A DNA stretch of 64,000 nt from [Scytonema hofmanni] UTEX 2349 (GTDB taxonomy: Bacteria > Cyanobacteriota > Cyanobacteriia > Cyanobacteriales > Nostocaceae): NCBI RefSeq assembly GCF_000582685.1, contig NZ_KK073768.1:420410-484409 (forward strand). The letters are read 5' to 3'. The notes under the pieces were generated by a model. It was not told the DNA's origin. It was given only the letters and a program-made list of their open reading frames with translations, and did no database searches. The position numbers and the translations under genes are program-made. Shown here piece after piece: positions 45,340 through 53,773 of the stretch; position 1 is the first letter of the stretch, and every line of letters begins with the position of its first letter.

Positions 45340-46674
45340 ATGAATGCGAAAAATTCTAAACAAACACTTGACCTACAGTTAAAAGTTCCTCAACCGGGCA
45401 AACAATTCTCTAAGAAGTTTGTGGTATTCACCGGGCAACAATTACAGTTATTGAATCAAACTCTGAAGACGTTTTGGGCAGCGTTACAAGAACAGTGTGC
45501 GGCAATGGAAGAATTGCGTTCTTCAAATCAGGCATTGATAGCGACTCACAAGTATTTAGAAGAAGAACGACAACGCTACCAAGATTTGTTTAACTTTGCA
45601 CCGGATGGATATTTAGTAACAGATATTAAGGGTACAATTTCCCAAGCAAATTATGCTGCTGCCAAGTTGCTTAACATCGACCAAAAGTATCTAATAGGTA
45701 AAAAGCTGATTAGCTTCATTCCAGAGACAGATCGTCAAGCTTTTCGGGTTATGCTGACGCAACTTTATGGTATGAAGCGATTGCAAGAATGGGAAGTACG
45801 TTTGTCTAGACGAGACAATACGGTTTGCGACGCGGCAATGACGGTGGTGACTGTATATGATGGAAATAATAAGGCGATCGCTTTGCGTTGGCAATTGCGA
45901 GAAATTACCGCACGCAAGCAAGCTGAAGAACAACTACGGGAACTGCAACTGCAAAATTTGCAATTAGTAGAAGCAGATCGTCTCAAATCACAATTTTTGT
46001 CAATAATGTCCCACGAGTTGCGTACTCCCTTAAACGCGATTTTAGGATTTTCTCATGTGCTGCTACGCCGATTTCGCCCGAATGTTGAGCAGCAACCATT
46101 CAACATGGTGGAAAACATATACAGCAATAGTAAGCACTTGCTGTCGTTAGTTGAAGATATTTTGGATTATACCAAGCTGAAAGCCAAACGTTTGGAATTG
46201 GAGTTAGAAACGTTTGACTTGGCAGAATTGGTGAAAACGACTGCTGAAGAAATGCGATCGCTAGCGGAACACAAAAATATCAATTTGCAGGTTTATTTAG
46301 CTCAACCGAGCATTTTTGTAGTCAATGACCCCAGCCGGATGCACCAAATTATTGCCAATTTGTTAGATAATGCCATTAAGTATACCGAATCGGGTAGTGT
46401 GGTTATTGAACTTACCGAACTGCCCAAAGATAAGTTAGCGATCGCTGTTGTCGATACTGGAATTGGCATCGGTGAAAAAGATTTAAAGTTGATTTTTCAA
46501 GAGTTTCGCCAAGCAAATCAGTCCTTAGCCAGATGCCAAGGAGGGACAGGTTTAGGACTGGCAATTACTGATGCTTTAGTGCAATTAATGCAAGGAACCA
46601 TCTATGTAGAAAGCAGTTTAGGGCAGGGTTCTACTTTTCGGGTGGAATTACCCCGCACTTTATCGGCAAAATAG
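45340..46674 (+). CDS. PAS domain sensor histidine kinase
   Basis: A protein of 444 residues. An N-terminal coiled coil (about 45-85) leads to a PAS domain (about 80-195; YQDLFNFAPDGYLVTDIKGT, ISQANYAAAKLLNID), then the PAC region LRWQLREITARKQAEEQL. The kinase core has H box FLSIMSHELRTPLNAILGFS, N box IANLLDNAIKYTES, G1 VVDTGIGIGEKD and G2 GGTGLGLAITDALVQ. It is cytosolic with no membrane segment. It is an orphan kinase; no regulator is adjacent. A cluster of palindromic repeats follows the stop. Confidence 0.94.
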   Translation: MNAKNSKQTLDLQLKVPQPGKQFSKKFVVFTGQQLQLLNQTLKTFWAALQEQCAAMEELRSSNQALIATHKYLEEERQRYQDLFNFAPDGYLVTDIKGTISQANYAAAKLLNIDQKYLIGKKLISFIPETDRQAFRVMLTQLYGMKRLQEWEVRLSRRDNTVCDAAMTVVTVYDGNNKAIALRWQLREITARKQAEEQLRELQLQNLQLVEADRLKSQFLSIMSHELRTPLNAILGFSHVLLRRFRPNVEQQPFNMVENIYSNSKHLLSLVEDILDYTKLKAKRLELELETFDLAELVKTTAEEMRSLAEHKNINLQVYLAQPSIFVVNDPSRMHQIIANLLDNAIKYTESGSVVIELTELPKDKLAIAVVDTGIGIGEKDLKLIFQEFRQANQSLARCQGGTGLGLAITDALVQLMQGTIYVESSLGQGSTFRVELPRTLSAK

Positions 46675-46712
46675 ACATCGACCGAATTTAAATATGCTTT
46701 ATACGGAATCCC

Positions 46713-46864
46713 TTGTAAAGACGTTCCGCCGGAACGTCTCTACGAGGGTTACGATGTTTTTACTAATGTTAAATATCAGGACATAACCCTTTGTAAAGAC
46801 GTTCCGGCGGAACGTCTCTACGAGGGTTACGATGTTTTTACTAATGTTAAATATCAGGACATAA
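46713..46864. repeat. Two 74-bp direct repeats, each a palindrome plus conserved tail
   Basis: Copies at 46713-46786 and 46791-46864 differ by one base in the core (TTCCGCCGGAA versus TTCCGGCGGAA). Each holds the 29-bp GTAAAGACG palindrome followed by GAGGGTTACGATGTTTTTAC and onward. The tail resembles those after the copies at 5775 and 11862, showing the palindrome is part of a larger element. Confidence 0.9.
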
Positions 46865-46933
46865 TATTATCTGAAACCCTTGATTAGACGTAGCACAGAA
46901 TAGTCTGTTTTTCACACCAGATTTCTAATAGGG

Positions 46934-47080
46934 TTACTCAAAAACAACTCCGCGATAAATTTCGGCGATCGCTAATTCAATCCCAACTGATTCTCCATCA
47001 CGATATTCGCTGCGTCCTTCTGCTTTTCGAGCGATCGCCCGATATTCATCTAAATTGTAGCGACGCTCGGTGGTAATCAT
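46934..47080 (-). pseudogene. Uma2 family endonuclease remnant with internal deletion
   Basis: An open frame of 48 codons whose start (RRYNLDEYRAIARKAEGRSE, then YRDGES) matches the N terminus of Uma2-type proteins, and whose end (LAIAEIYRGVVFE) matches their C terminus. The roughly 120 residues between, including the nuclease core, are missing. The junction keeps the frame, so a deletion within a once-complete gene is likely. Confidence 0.65.
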
Positions 47081-47188
47081 AGGTGATAACTGCTCGGCAA
47101 CAAAACTATATTCTCACAAAGTCTTCATTGTTGAAATATCTGGCGCGATCGCACTAAACTCAAAGTATCCGATAGAAGCAAACACTAA

Positions 47189-48739
47189 ATGCCTCGCTGG
47201 TTCAACATTGCTGGTCCTTGTAAAGCAGACAAACACTACATGCTGTCACCTACAAGTCGCTTACCCGACTTGGAAATGGCGATCGAACAAGAGAGTTATT
47301 TTGTCCTTCATGCACCCCGACAAACAGGTAAAACTACCGCAATGCTATCCCTAGCAAAACAGCTTACCGCAACTGGACGTTATGCAGCAGTGATGGTATC
47401 GGTGGAGGTGGGAAGTGCATTTAATCATGACCCTGGTGCAGCAGAATTGGCAATTTTGGGAACTTGGCAAAATACAATTGAGGATTATTTACCTCCAGAA
47501 CTACACCCTCCAACTTGGATTTATAATGCTCCTGGACAGAGAATTAACGAAAATTTAAGAGCCTGGGCACAAGCAATCGAGCGTCCGTTGGTGCTATTTA
47601 TTGATGAAATCGACTCTTTAGAAGACCAAACCCTAATTTCCGTGTTGCGGCAATTACGTGATGGTTATCGCAGTCGTCCGGAAAACTTCCCTTCATCCCT
47701 TGGTTTAATTGGATTGCGGGATGTACGCGATTATAAAGTTGCATCGGGTGGAAGTGATAGATTAAATACAGCCAGTCCTTTTAATATTAAAGTCAGTTCC
47801 ATCACCCTCAGAAATTTCAACGCCGCAGAGGTGGAAGAACTATACCAGCAACATACAGAGGAAACCGGACAACTTTTTACCCCAGAAGCAACAGCAACAG
47901 CGTTTGATTTAACTCAAGGACAGCCTTGGTTAGTAAATGCCCTTGCCAAGGAAGTTGTGGAAAAAATGGTCAAGGATAGAAATATTGCTATTACCAAAGA
48001 GCATATTTTACAAGCTAAGGAAATATTAATTGCCCGTCAAGACACCCATCTCGATTCTCTAGCAGAAAAACTGCGAGAAAAACGAGTTAAAGACATTATC
48101 GAACCAATGTTAGCTGGACTTGCTTTAGGCGATACCCCCAACGATGACCGACAATATTTAATCGATTTAGGATTGTTGCGACGCGATCCTGCTGGGGGAC
48201 TCGTAATTGCTAACCCGATTTATCGCGAAGTAATTCCCCGTGTTTTAGTCCAAGGCACCCAGGACAGCTTACCCCACATTAGTCCCAGTTGGTTAACCCA
48301 GTCAGGCAAATTAAACACAGATGCTTTGCTGAAAGCCTTTATTATATTTTGGCGGCAGCACGGGGAACCATTATTAGGTAGTACTGCTTACCACGAAATA
48401 GCACCACATTTAGTATTAATGGCTTTCTTACATCGTGTCGTTAACGGTGGTGGCACTCTGGAACGCGAATATGCAATTGGAAGCGATCGCATGGATCTAT
48501 GCCTAAGATATAGAAGCGTTACGTTAGGAATAGAATTAAAAGTATGGCGTGATAAAAAACGTGACCCTCAAGCTGAAGGAATTGAGCAATTAGAATCATA
48601 TTTAGCACGGTTAGGATTAAACTTTGGTTGGTTATTTGTGTTTGACCGACGTCAAAATGCACTACCAATCGAAGAACGTTTATCAACGCAAATTGTCATG
48701 ACAAAAAATAAACGCTCTATTACTGTTATACGTGCGTGA
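47189..48739 (+). CDS. AAA-like ATPase fused to a C-terminal PD-(D/E)XK nuclease domain
   Basis: A protein of 516 residues. Walker A APRQTGKTTAM at about 42-52, Walker B PLVLFIDEIDSL near 135-146 and a helical lid (about 200-320) form a STAND/AAA-type module. The C-terminal 90 residues carry DRMDLCLRY, then LGIELKVW, then the helix GIEQLESYLARLG, a PD-(D/E)XK nuclease core (Asp about 436, Glu 449, Lys 451). Such ATPase-nuclease fusions are common in cyanobacterial accessory regions. Defence against foreign DNA is plausible but not shown. It is followed after 95 bases by a metallophosphoesterase gene on the same strand. Confidence 0.82.
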   Translation: MPRWFNIAGPCKADKHYMLSPTSRLPDLEMAIEQESYFVLHAPRQTGKTTAMLSLAKQLTATGRYAAVMVSVEVGSAFNHDPGAAELAILGTWQNTIEDYLPPELHPPTWIYNAPGQRINENLRAWAQAIERPLVLFIDEIDSLEDQTLISVLRQLRDGYRSRPENFPSSLGLIGLRDVRDYKVASGGSDRLNTASPFNIKVSSITLRNFNAAEVEELYQQHTEETGQLFTPEATATAFDLTQGQPWLVNALAKEVVEKMVKDRNIAITKEHILQAKEILIARQDTHLDSLAEKLREKRVKDIIEPMLAGLALGDTPNDDRQYLIDLGLLRRDPAGGLVIANPIYREVIPRVLVQGTQDSLPHISPSWLTQSGKLNTDALLKAFIIFWRQHGEPLLGSTAYHEIAPHLVLMAFLHRVVNGGGTLEREYAIGSDRMDLCLRYRSVTLGIELKVWRDKKRDPQAEGIEQLESYLARLGLNFGWLFVFDRRQNALPIEERLSTQIVMTKNKRSITVIRA

Positions 48740-48834
48740 ATCGTTTTGCCTTAGAAATATTTTATTTATTATAAATACCCTCTTCGACTATCTTAAAAGG
48801 TGCGTCCTTCATGAAAATTAGGGAGTGAGTTGCT

Positions 48835-50388
48835 TTGAAACTTGTATCCGATACGGCGATCGCCGACAAAATTCGTAAGATGAATCAGCGGGTACGATGG
48901 CAAGATCCGGCAATTGTCGAGCGGGGCATTGACCAAACTCGCATGGTGTTGGATGATAATCGTTTCACAGATCGAGAGTTCTCATTTTTGGTTGTAGGTG
49001 ATAGCGGTTCCGGATCGCATCGAGGACACAATCCCCAACGAAAGATAGCTGAACTAATGCTGCCTCATCACGACGAAAGCCGTTTTATGCTACATACCGG
49101 TGACGTTATCTATTTAGTCGGGTCGAGCGAGTACTACCAGCAAAACTTCATCAACCCTTATCGTGAATTCCTTGTAGGTGGCGAACATCCTAAGCATATC
49201 GCTTATGACGAGATGGTTTTCAAGCTGCCAATTCTACCCATACCAGGAAATCACGATTATTATAACTTGCCGATTCTATTAGGCTTAGTCTCTTGGACAA
49301 CACTGCCAATCCGTCGTCTACTCCAGTCCAAATTAGATATTGACGTGGGTTTGCATGGTTCAGGAAAAGGTGATGCCTACGCAAAAGCGTTTTTGGACTA
49401 TCTCCAGGCATTTAAGCTTCCAGGTGATTTAGCTCGTCATTTAGATGAGCATTATACCCAAAGGACGGATACAGGGCGTTGTCTTAGCTACCAGCCTGGA
49501 AAATTTACCCGCCTTCCGAATCGTTACTATACTTTCCGCTATGGGGGTATTGACTTTTTCGCTTTAGATTCTAACACATTTAACGATCCGCTGCCGCTAG
49601 CCTCGACGAAAGAAGGCGAAGTTCATCGCCAAGTTTTGCAAAAACGCCGGGAGGAATTACAGCAAGAAAACCAGCAAATCATGGAAACCATAGCCCAACT
49701 CAATCCTGAGAATCCAAGCGAAGCCGATCAACTTGACGATTTGCAAGCCAAGCTGACACAAATTGAGGAGATTATTGTTGATATTGATAAGCAATTAGCC
49801 GCTGATAAAACCACGACGGTAACTGATATCGAACAATTGGAATGGTTGAAGCAGAGATTAATTGAGTCTTGGAATACTACGGAAGTGCGGGGAAGGGTAA
49901 TTTATTTTCATCATCCTCCCTACGTAACTGAGGCAACAAAATGGCAACAGGGACAGACTTTAGCGATTCGTAGCCGTTTGCGTAATGTGTTTAATGCGGT
50001 AGCTAAAGCGGTCGGTGATGGCGTTCAAGGGCGTCCTTTGGTAGATTTGGTGTTAAATGGTCACGCACACTGTTTGGAACACATTCAGACAGTGGAAACC
50101 GGAGGTGCTGATTCTGGTATTAACTGGATTATTTGTGGGGGAAGTGGGTATAGCTTGCGACGTCAGCGAAGTGAGGGAGCCGATTTGATGGAAGAGGATA
50201 GATTGATTGGGCGATCGCATCTTTTCATCGGTCGCAACGGTCAAGGTTCTCAAAAGCGCAGACCTTACTCGTGTTTACGCATAGATGTTAAAGATGGTAA
50301 TCCTCCTAAGTTTATTATCCGTCCTTTGGTTGCGGAGTGGTATCAGCGCCGGTGGGGACATCGGGAAATTGAGCCGTTTACAATTTGA
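48835..50388 (+). CDS. Metallophosphoesterase with an internal coiled-coil insertion
   Basis: A protein of 517 residues. Calcineurin-like motifs are spread along it: VVGDSGSGSHRGHN near residue 44, LHTGDVIYLVGSS, PIPGNHDYYN, VIYFHHPPY and NGHAHCLEHIQT. Between the third and fourth motifs lies a predicted coiled coil of about 80 residues (RREELQQENQQIMETIAQLN, LDDLQAKLTQIEEIIVDIDK). The dimetal site looks complete, so it should be an active phosphoesterase; the substrate is unknown. The TTG start is chosen because GGGAG lies 9-13 bases upstream and no in-frame ATG precedes it; ATG 48880 is an alternative. It may form an operon with the AAA-nuclease gene. Confidence 0.85.
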   Translation: MKLVSDTAIADKIRKMNQRVRWQDPAIVERGIDQTRMVLDDNRFTDREFSFLVVGDSGSGSHRGHNPQRKIAELMLPHHDESRFMLHTGDVIYLVGSSEYYQQNFINPYREFLVGGEHPKHIAYDEMVFKLPILPIPGNHDYYNLPILLGLVSWTTLPIRRLLQSKLDIDVGLHGSGKGDAYAKAFLDYLQAFKLPGDLARHLDEHYTQRTDTGRCLSYQPGKFTRLPNRYYTFRYGGIDFFALDSNTFNDPLPLASTKEGEVHRQVLQKRREELQQENQQIMETIAQLNPENPSEADQLDDLQAKLTQIEEIIVDIDKQLAADKTTTVTDIEQLEWLKQRLIESWNTTEVRGRVIYFHHPPYVTEATKWQQGQTLAIRSRLRNVFNAVAKAVGDGVQGRPLVDLVLNGHAHCLEHIQTVETGGADSGINWIICGGSGYSLRRQRSEGADLMEEDRLIGRSHLFIGRNGQGSQKRRPYSCLRIDVKDGNPPKFIIRPLVAEWYQRRWGHREIEPFTI

Positions 50389-50403
50389 GGGATGGATTGG
50401 GGA

Positions 50404-50718
50404 GCGATCGCACTGCAATTTTTCGCCAAAACTAAATTCCCAATTGACAAACTGCGATCGCACTTTTGGTGATGGGGTTGATTTAGGCGATCGCATTCTT
50501 CGCAATTGTGTCAAATAAGCGATCGCACTTCTGGTGATGGGGTTGATGTCGGCGATCGCACTTGTGATGATGGGGTTGATTTAGGCGATCGCACTTGTGA
50601 TGATGGGGTTGATTTAGGCGATCGCACTTGTGATGATGGGGTTAATGAGGCGATCGCCCTTTGGGCAATGACACCTTTGCAATCACCGTAAGGCGATAAG
50701 CCGGAGGCTTGACGCTAC
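50404..50718. repeat. HIP1-bearing minisatellite, array 1
   Basis: Units begin with GCGATCGC at 50404, 50454, 50487, 50519, 50552, 50585, 50618 and 50650. The best units are 33 bp (GCGATCGCACTTGTGATGAT, then GGGGTTGATTTAG). The first unit is 50 bp and is repeated at array 2. The last 69 bases (50650-50718) recur almost exactly at the end of array 3. No gene is contained. Confidence 0.93.
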
Positions 50719-50936
50719 TCGCTGCTGTAGAAGCTCTTTGCAATGGAGGTCACGATATTATTTGGATTCGTACTGATGCTCCTGGGATTACTGACCCCGA
50801 AGTTTTAAACCGCGCTCAAAGTGACGAGCGCATTCTTTTGACCTTTGATAAAGACTTTGGTGAACTTGCCTTTCGTTCACATTTGCCTGCAACTTGCGGG
50901 ATTATCTTATTTCGGATTAAAGCACCTTCCGGTTAG
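50709..50936 (+). pseudogene. DUF5615 (PIN-like) protein fragment
   Basis: A 75-codon frame contains the middle of a DUF5615-type PIN-like toxin (GGHDIIWIRTDAPGITDPEV, RILLTFDKDFGELAF, CGIILFRI). The N-terminal beta strand with the first catalytic Asp is replaced by array-derived sequence. The C-terminal helix is missing after LFRIKAPSG. It is probably a remnant trapped between repeats. A partner antitoxin is not seen. Confidence 0.6.
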
Positions 50937-50961
50937 TATTTACATAATCGTCCTACAAGCC

Positions 50962-51180
50962 TTATTCTGTAAGAGTATCAAGTTTAGCCAGTATTCTTAA
51001 GCCTTCTTCTGCGTTGCCAGTTGCAGCCATAGCTTTAAATCTTGTATGGGCATCAAATTCTGCTAAAGCTATGGTAGAAAGTTCTTCAATTAATTTATTA
51101 ACACTGATGCCTTTGGCTTGAGCAAGTTCTTTCAATCTATTATGCTTATCGTCTGGTAAACGAATAGTTAAAGTTGCCAT
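50962..51180 (-). CDS. Ribbon-helix-helix antitoxin
   Basis: A protein of 72 residues. The N-terminal ribbon-helix-helix (TLTIRLPDDKHNRLKELAQA, KGISVNKLIEELSTIAL) binds operator DNA as a dimer in CopG/Arc-like proteins. The C-terminal tail (about 45-72) would wrap the toxin. It lies 6 bases downstream of a PIN toxin gene on the same strand, so toxin precedes antitoxin, the reverse of the commonest order. It should neutralise the toxin and repress the pair. Confidence 0.85.
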   Translation of the reverse strand: MATLTIRLPDDKHNRLKELAQAKGISVNKLIEELSTIALAEFDAHTRFKAMAATGNAEEGLRILAKLDTLTE

Positions 51181-51186
51181 CTTTGT

Positions 51187-51609
51187 TTAACTCCTAATAA
51201 TTTCTTCAGGTTTTAATATTGATAAGTTAGGAAATAACAATTCAGTATTTTGGAAATCTTTGACATTGTGAGTGGCAATCATTTGAGCATTTCCGGCAAC
51301 TGCTAATTCAATTAAGTGATTGTCAGCTTCGTCTTTTAAATTAGGTCGCCATAAATAATAGATATAAACCCATTGACTTACGCTCATGAATGATGCAAGT
51401 AAAGCAGAAATTTCTTCAGTAGTTAAAGAGCATTTGGCGATAATTTCTGAGCGATGAATGACTGACTCATACTCCAAAAACAAAGCATTCCCCATTAAAG
51501 GCTGATATTCTCCTTTCAAACAGCGTCGGATTAGTTCTCTACTAGAACCTTTAGAGCTAATCAGCGCACTAATAAAAACGCTGGTATCAACTACAATTTT
51601 AATCGCCAT
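51187..51609 (-). CDS. PIN family toxin of a toxin-antitoxin pair
   Basis: A protein of 140 residues. The PIN fold is shown by VVDTSVFISALIS (first Asp), the central Glu region FLEYESVI, DEADNHLIELAVAG (two acidic residues) and IATHNVKDFQN (last Asp). It belongs to the PIN group annotated as putative toxin component. PIN toxins are Mg-dependent RNases that cut tRNA, rRNA or mRNA. Acidic residues look complete, so it is probably active. It is first in a two-gene unit with the RHH antitoxin, between minisatellite arrays 1 and 2. Confidence 0.87.
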   Translation of the reverse strand: MAIKIVVDTSVFISALISSKGSSRELIRRCLKGEYQPLMGNALFLEYESVIHRSEIIAKCSLTTEEISALLASFMSVSQWVYIYYLWRPNLKDEADNHLIELAVAGNAQMIATHNVKDFQNTELLFPNLSILKPEEIIRS

Positions 51610-51662
51610 GTATACATGGTAGCATATACGCTATCATAAAATTCCTAGTCAAAGACTTAAAA

Positions 51663-51858
51663 GCGATCGCACTGCAATTTTTCGCCAAAACTAAATTCCC
51701 AATTGACAAACTGCGATCGCACTTCTGGTGATGGGGTTGATGTGGGCGATCGCATTCTAAGCAACTTTGTCAAATATGCTATGGCACTTCTCATGATGGG
51801 GTGATGTGGGCGATCGCACTTTTGGTGATGAGGTTAATGTGGGCGATCGCACTGATTT
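51663..51858. repeat. HIP1-bearing minisatellite, array 2
   Basis: It begins with the same 50-bp unit as array 1 (GCGATCGCACTGCAATTTTT onward), followed by several 32-33 bp units, one with its HIP1 site degraded (GCTATGGC). It separates the PIN/RHH pair from the HicBA pair. Confidence 0.9.
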
Positions 51859-51945
51859 GTTGCGGATACGAATTATTTATAGTTAATGGTGTAGCATAAA
51901 AGCATAACCTAACTTAATAGACTTCTTGGATTTTTAAGATGGCTT

Positions 51946-52179
51946 ATGGAGTTGAAGCAGAATATTAGAGCAGTCATTCATCCAGGTGAACAACACGGAT
52001 ACGTAGCAGAATGTCTAGAAGTTTCCGTGGTAACTCAGGGAGAGACTCTGGATGAAGTTGTTCATAACCTTCGTGAAGCAGTTGCTTTGCATTTAGAAGA
52101 CGAAGATCCAACTCAATTTGGCTTAGTAGATAAACCTTCTCTACTGGTAACTTTTGAACTCCAACTAGAATATGCCTAG
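51946..52179 (+). CDS. hicB: HicB family antitoxin
   Basis: A protein of 77 residues. IRAVIHPGEQHGYVAECLEV and VVTQGETLDEVVHNLREAVA form the partially degraded RNase H-like HicB fold. No separate DNA-binding domain follows, so this is the short form. It overlaps the HicA gene by 8 bases and should neutralise it. Antitoxin-first order. Confidence 0.9.
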   Translation: MELKQNIRAVIHPGEQHGYVAECLEVSVVTQGETLDEVVHNLREAVALHLEDEDPTQFGLVDKPSLLVTFELQLEYA

Positions 52180-52411
52180 ACTCAAAAGATTATCAAGTGC
52201 TGAGGTTGTTGGAATTTTGGGCGAGTTTGGCTTTGAGGTACACAGCCAAAAGGGTAGTCATATTAAGTTGCGTCGTTCTGGTGTAGAACAAAAAGAGACT
52301 TTAACAGTACCATTACATCGGCAGTTAGATACAGGAACTTGCAAAGCTATTTTTAGACAGGCAAGTAAATACATTCCTGAAGAACAACTTTTCCCATTCT
52401 TTTACGAGTAA
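52172..52411 (+). CDS. hicA: HicA family mRNA interferase toxin
   Basis: A protein of 79 residues with a dsRBD-like fold: LSSAEVVGILGEFGFEVHSQ, then the catalytic His in KGSHIKLRR and VPLHRQLDTGTCKAIFRQAS. HicA cleaves mRNA and tmRNA independently of translation in known systems. The active His and surrounding residues are intact. It is translationally coupled to HicB by overlap. Confidence 0.92.
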   Translation: MPRLKRLSSAEVVGILGEFGFEVHSQKGSHIKLRRSGVEQKETLTVPLHRQLDTGTCKAIFRQASKYIPEEQLFPFFYE

Positions 52412-52532
52412 AGTAAGTAGCCAACTCTCGCAAAGAAGCGATAAGCGAAGCTTAATGCCTAAGCGCAAAGCGCACGCTACGCGAACGGCATATTGCCAAC
52501 AATAAAATCTATCATATACATCACTGTAAATT

Positions 52533-52820
52533 TATGCGATCGCACTCTTAGCAATTATGTCAAATCAGCGATGTCTACAACGGGCGTAGATGCAGCAGTT
52601 TTGATGATGGGGTTAATGTAGGCGATCGCACTTCTGATGATGGAGTTGATGTGGGCGATCGCATTGTTAGCAAATGTGTCAAATCAGCGATCGCATTTCT
52701 GGTGATGAGGTTGATTTAGGCGATCGCACTTGTGATGATGGGGTTAATGAGGCGATCGCCCTTTGGGCAGTGACACCTTTGCAATCACCGTAAGGCGATA
52801 AGCCGGAGGCTTGACGCTAC
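52533..52820. repeat. HIP1-bearing minisatellite, array 3
   Basis: Units beginning GCGATCGC at 52536, 52622, 52656, 52688, 52720 and 52752, with a degenerate interval at 52570-52600. The final 69 bases (52752-52820) are nearly identical to the end of array 1, including CACCGTAAGGCGATAAGCCG. The first part of the spacer (52412-52532) holds no gene. Confidence 0.9.
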
Positions 52821-52947
52821 GCGTATCGCTTTTGAATATTCTAATGCAATCCACTGTTTCGGCATTGCGGACATTTGTACTTTATGGATGGCTAACAACT
52901 ACCAACAGACTTGGCATAAAATAGCCTTAAAACTAAAAGTCAATTAA
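52819..52947 (+). other. Possible 3' remnant of a gene cut by array 3
   Basis: An open frame without a start codon runs out of the array end and encodes FEYSNAIHCFGIADICTLWM, then ANNYQQTWHKIALKL, ending 6 bases before the next antitoxin gene. The composition looks protein-like. The family is not recognised. Confidence 0.3.
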
Positions 52948-52952
52948 TTTCA

Positions 52953-53240
52953 ATGGCTAAGGCAATTCCGGCAATTTACGAAAATGGAGTGTTGCGTCCC
53001 TTGGCTCCAGTAAATTTTTCTGAGCGCCAAACTGTTTGGCTACAAGTGTTACCCGAACAAACCACGACTGAACTTTTGCCTTTGCTTGAACCTCTCTACG
53101 AGTCTGGTTTACTTACTCCTCCAACTTCCTCTGATGCTCCCCCGATTTCTGACGCTGATTTGGTAGCAATGGTAGAGTCTATTCATGTTGCTGGTCAACC
53201 ACTTTCAGAAACAATCATTGAGGATCGAGGTGAGTGGTAG
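52953..53240 (+). CDS. DUF104-like antitoxin
   Basis: A protein of 95 residues. The N-terminal stretch AIPAIYENGVLRPLAPVNFS matches the DUF104/AF2212-type antitoxin opening. The rest is acidic (PPISDADLVAMVESIHVAGQ) and probably wraps the toxin. Its stop overlaps the start of a VapC-type toxin gene by 7 bases. It should neutralise that toxin. Confidence 0.8.
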   Translation: MAKAIPAIYENGVLRPLAPVNFSERQTVWLQVLPEQTTTELLPLLEPLYESGLLTPPTSSDAPPISDADLVAMVESIHVAGQPLSETIIEDRGEW

Positions 53241-53701
53241 CAGCATATTTTTTAGATACCAGTGCTTTGCTTAAACGATATGTTCCAGAGACAGGAACTG
53301 CTTGGATTCAATCGTTAACTGCTCAAGAAACTGGTAATTTATTGGTCGTTACCCGAATTGTCTGGGTTGAAGTTTTTAGTGCATTGGCTCGTCGTCAGCG
53401 AGAGGGCAGTATTTCTGCTAATCAGACTAACCAAATTTTGCAAGCATTTCGTTACCACTTCGATACTCAGTATCAAAAAGTTGAATTGTTGCCAGTAGTG
53501 ACTGAAATGGCAGGACAACTTGTCATTCGTCATCCCCTGAGAGCTTATGATGCTGTTCAACTGGCTTCTGCACTATGCATTTTACCTCAACTCTCTGGGA
53601 CAAATACGATAACATTTACATTTCTCACCGCTGACGAACGCTTGCTAGCAGTTGCTCAAGCCGAAAAACTCATCACCGATAATCCCAATTACTATCTATA
53701 A
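53234..53701 (+). CDS. vapC: VapC family PIN toxin
   Basis: A protein of 155 residues starting at GTG 53234, overlapping the antitoxin gene. PIN motifs are YFLDTSALLKRYVPE (first Asp), IVWVEVFSALAR (Glu), LRAYDAVQLASAL (third acidic) and TFLTADERLLAVAQ (fourth). VapC toxins are site-specific RNases. All four acidic positions are present, so it is probably active when free. Confidence 0.9.
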   Translation: MVAAYFLDTSALLKRYVPETGTAWIQSLTAQETGNLLVVTRIVWVEVFSALARRQREGSISANQTNQILQAFRYHFDTQYQKVELLPVVTEMAGQLVIRHPLRAYDAVQLASALCILPQLSGTNTITFTFLTADERLLAVAQAEKLITDNPNYYL

Positions 53702-53773
53702 ATTTGTATTTACAAGAAAATTTTGCAAAATTTATTAACTTACCTAGTGAATTCTCGCTTTAAAATCATAAAG

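Noticed and set aside
47070..47354. 94-codon frame preceding the AAA-nuclease gene
   Set aside because: It overlaps the AAA gene out of phase and crosses the Walker A codons in the wrong frame.
50506..50691. Plus-strand frame encoding repeated DRTCDDGVDLG units
   Set aside because: It is the translation of the 33-bp HIP1 minisatellite, which stays open only because the unit is 11 codons; there is no ribosome site or conserved domain.
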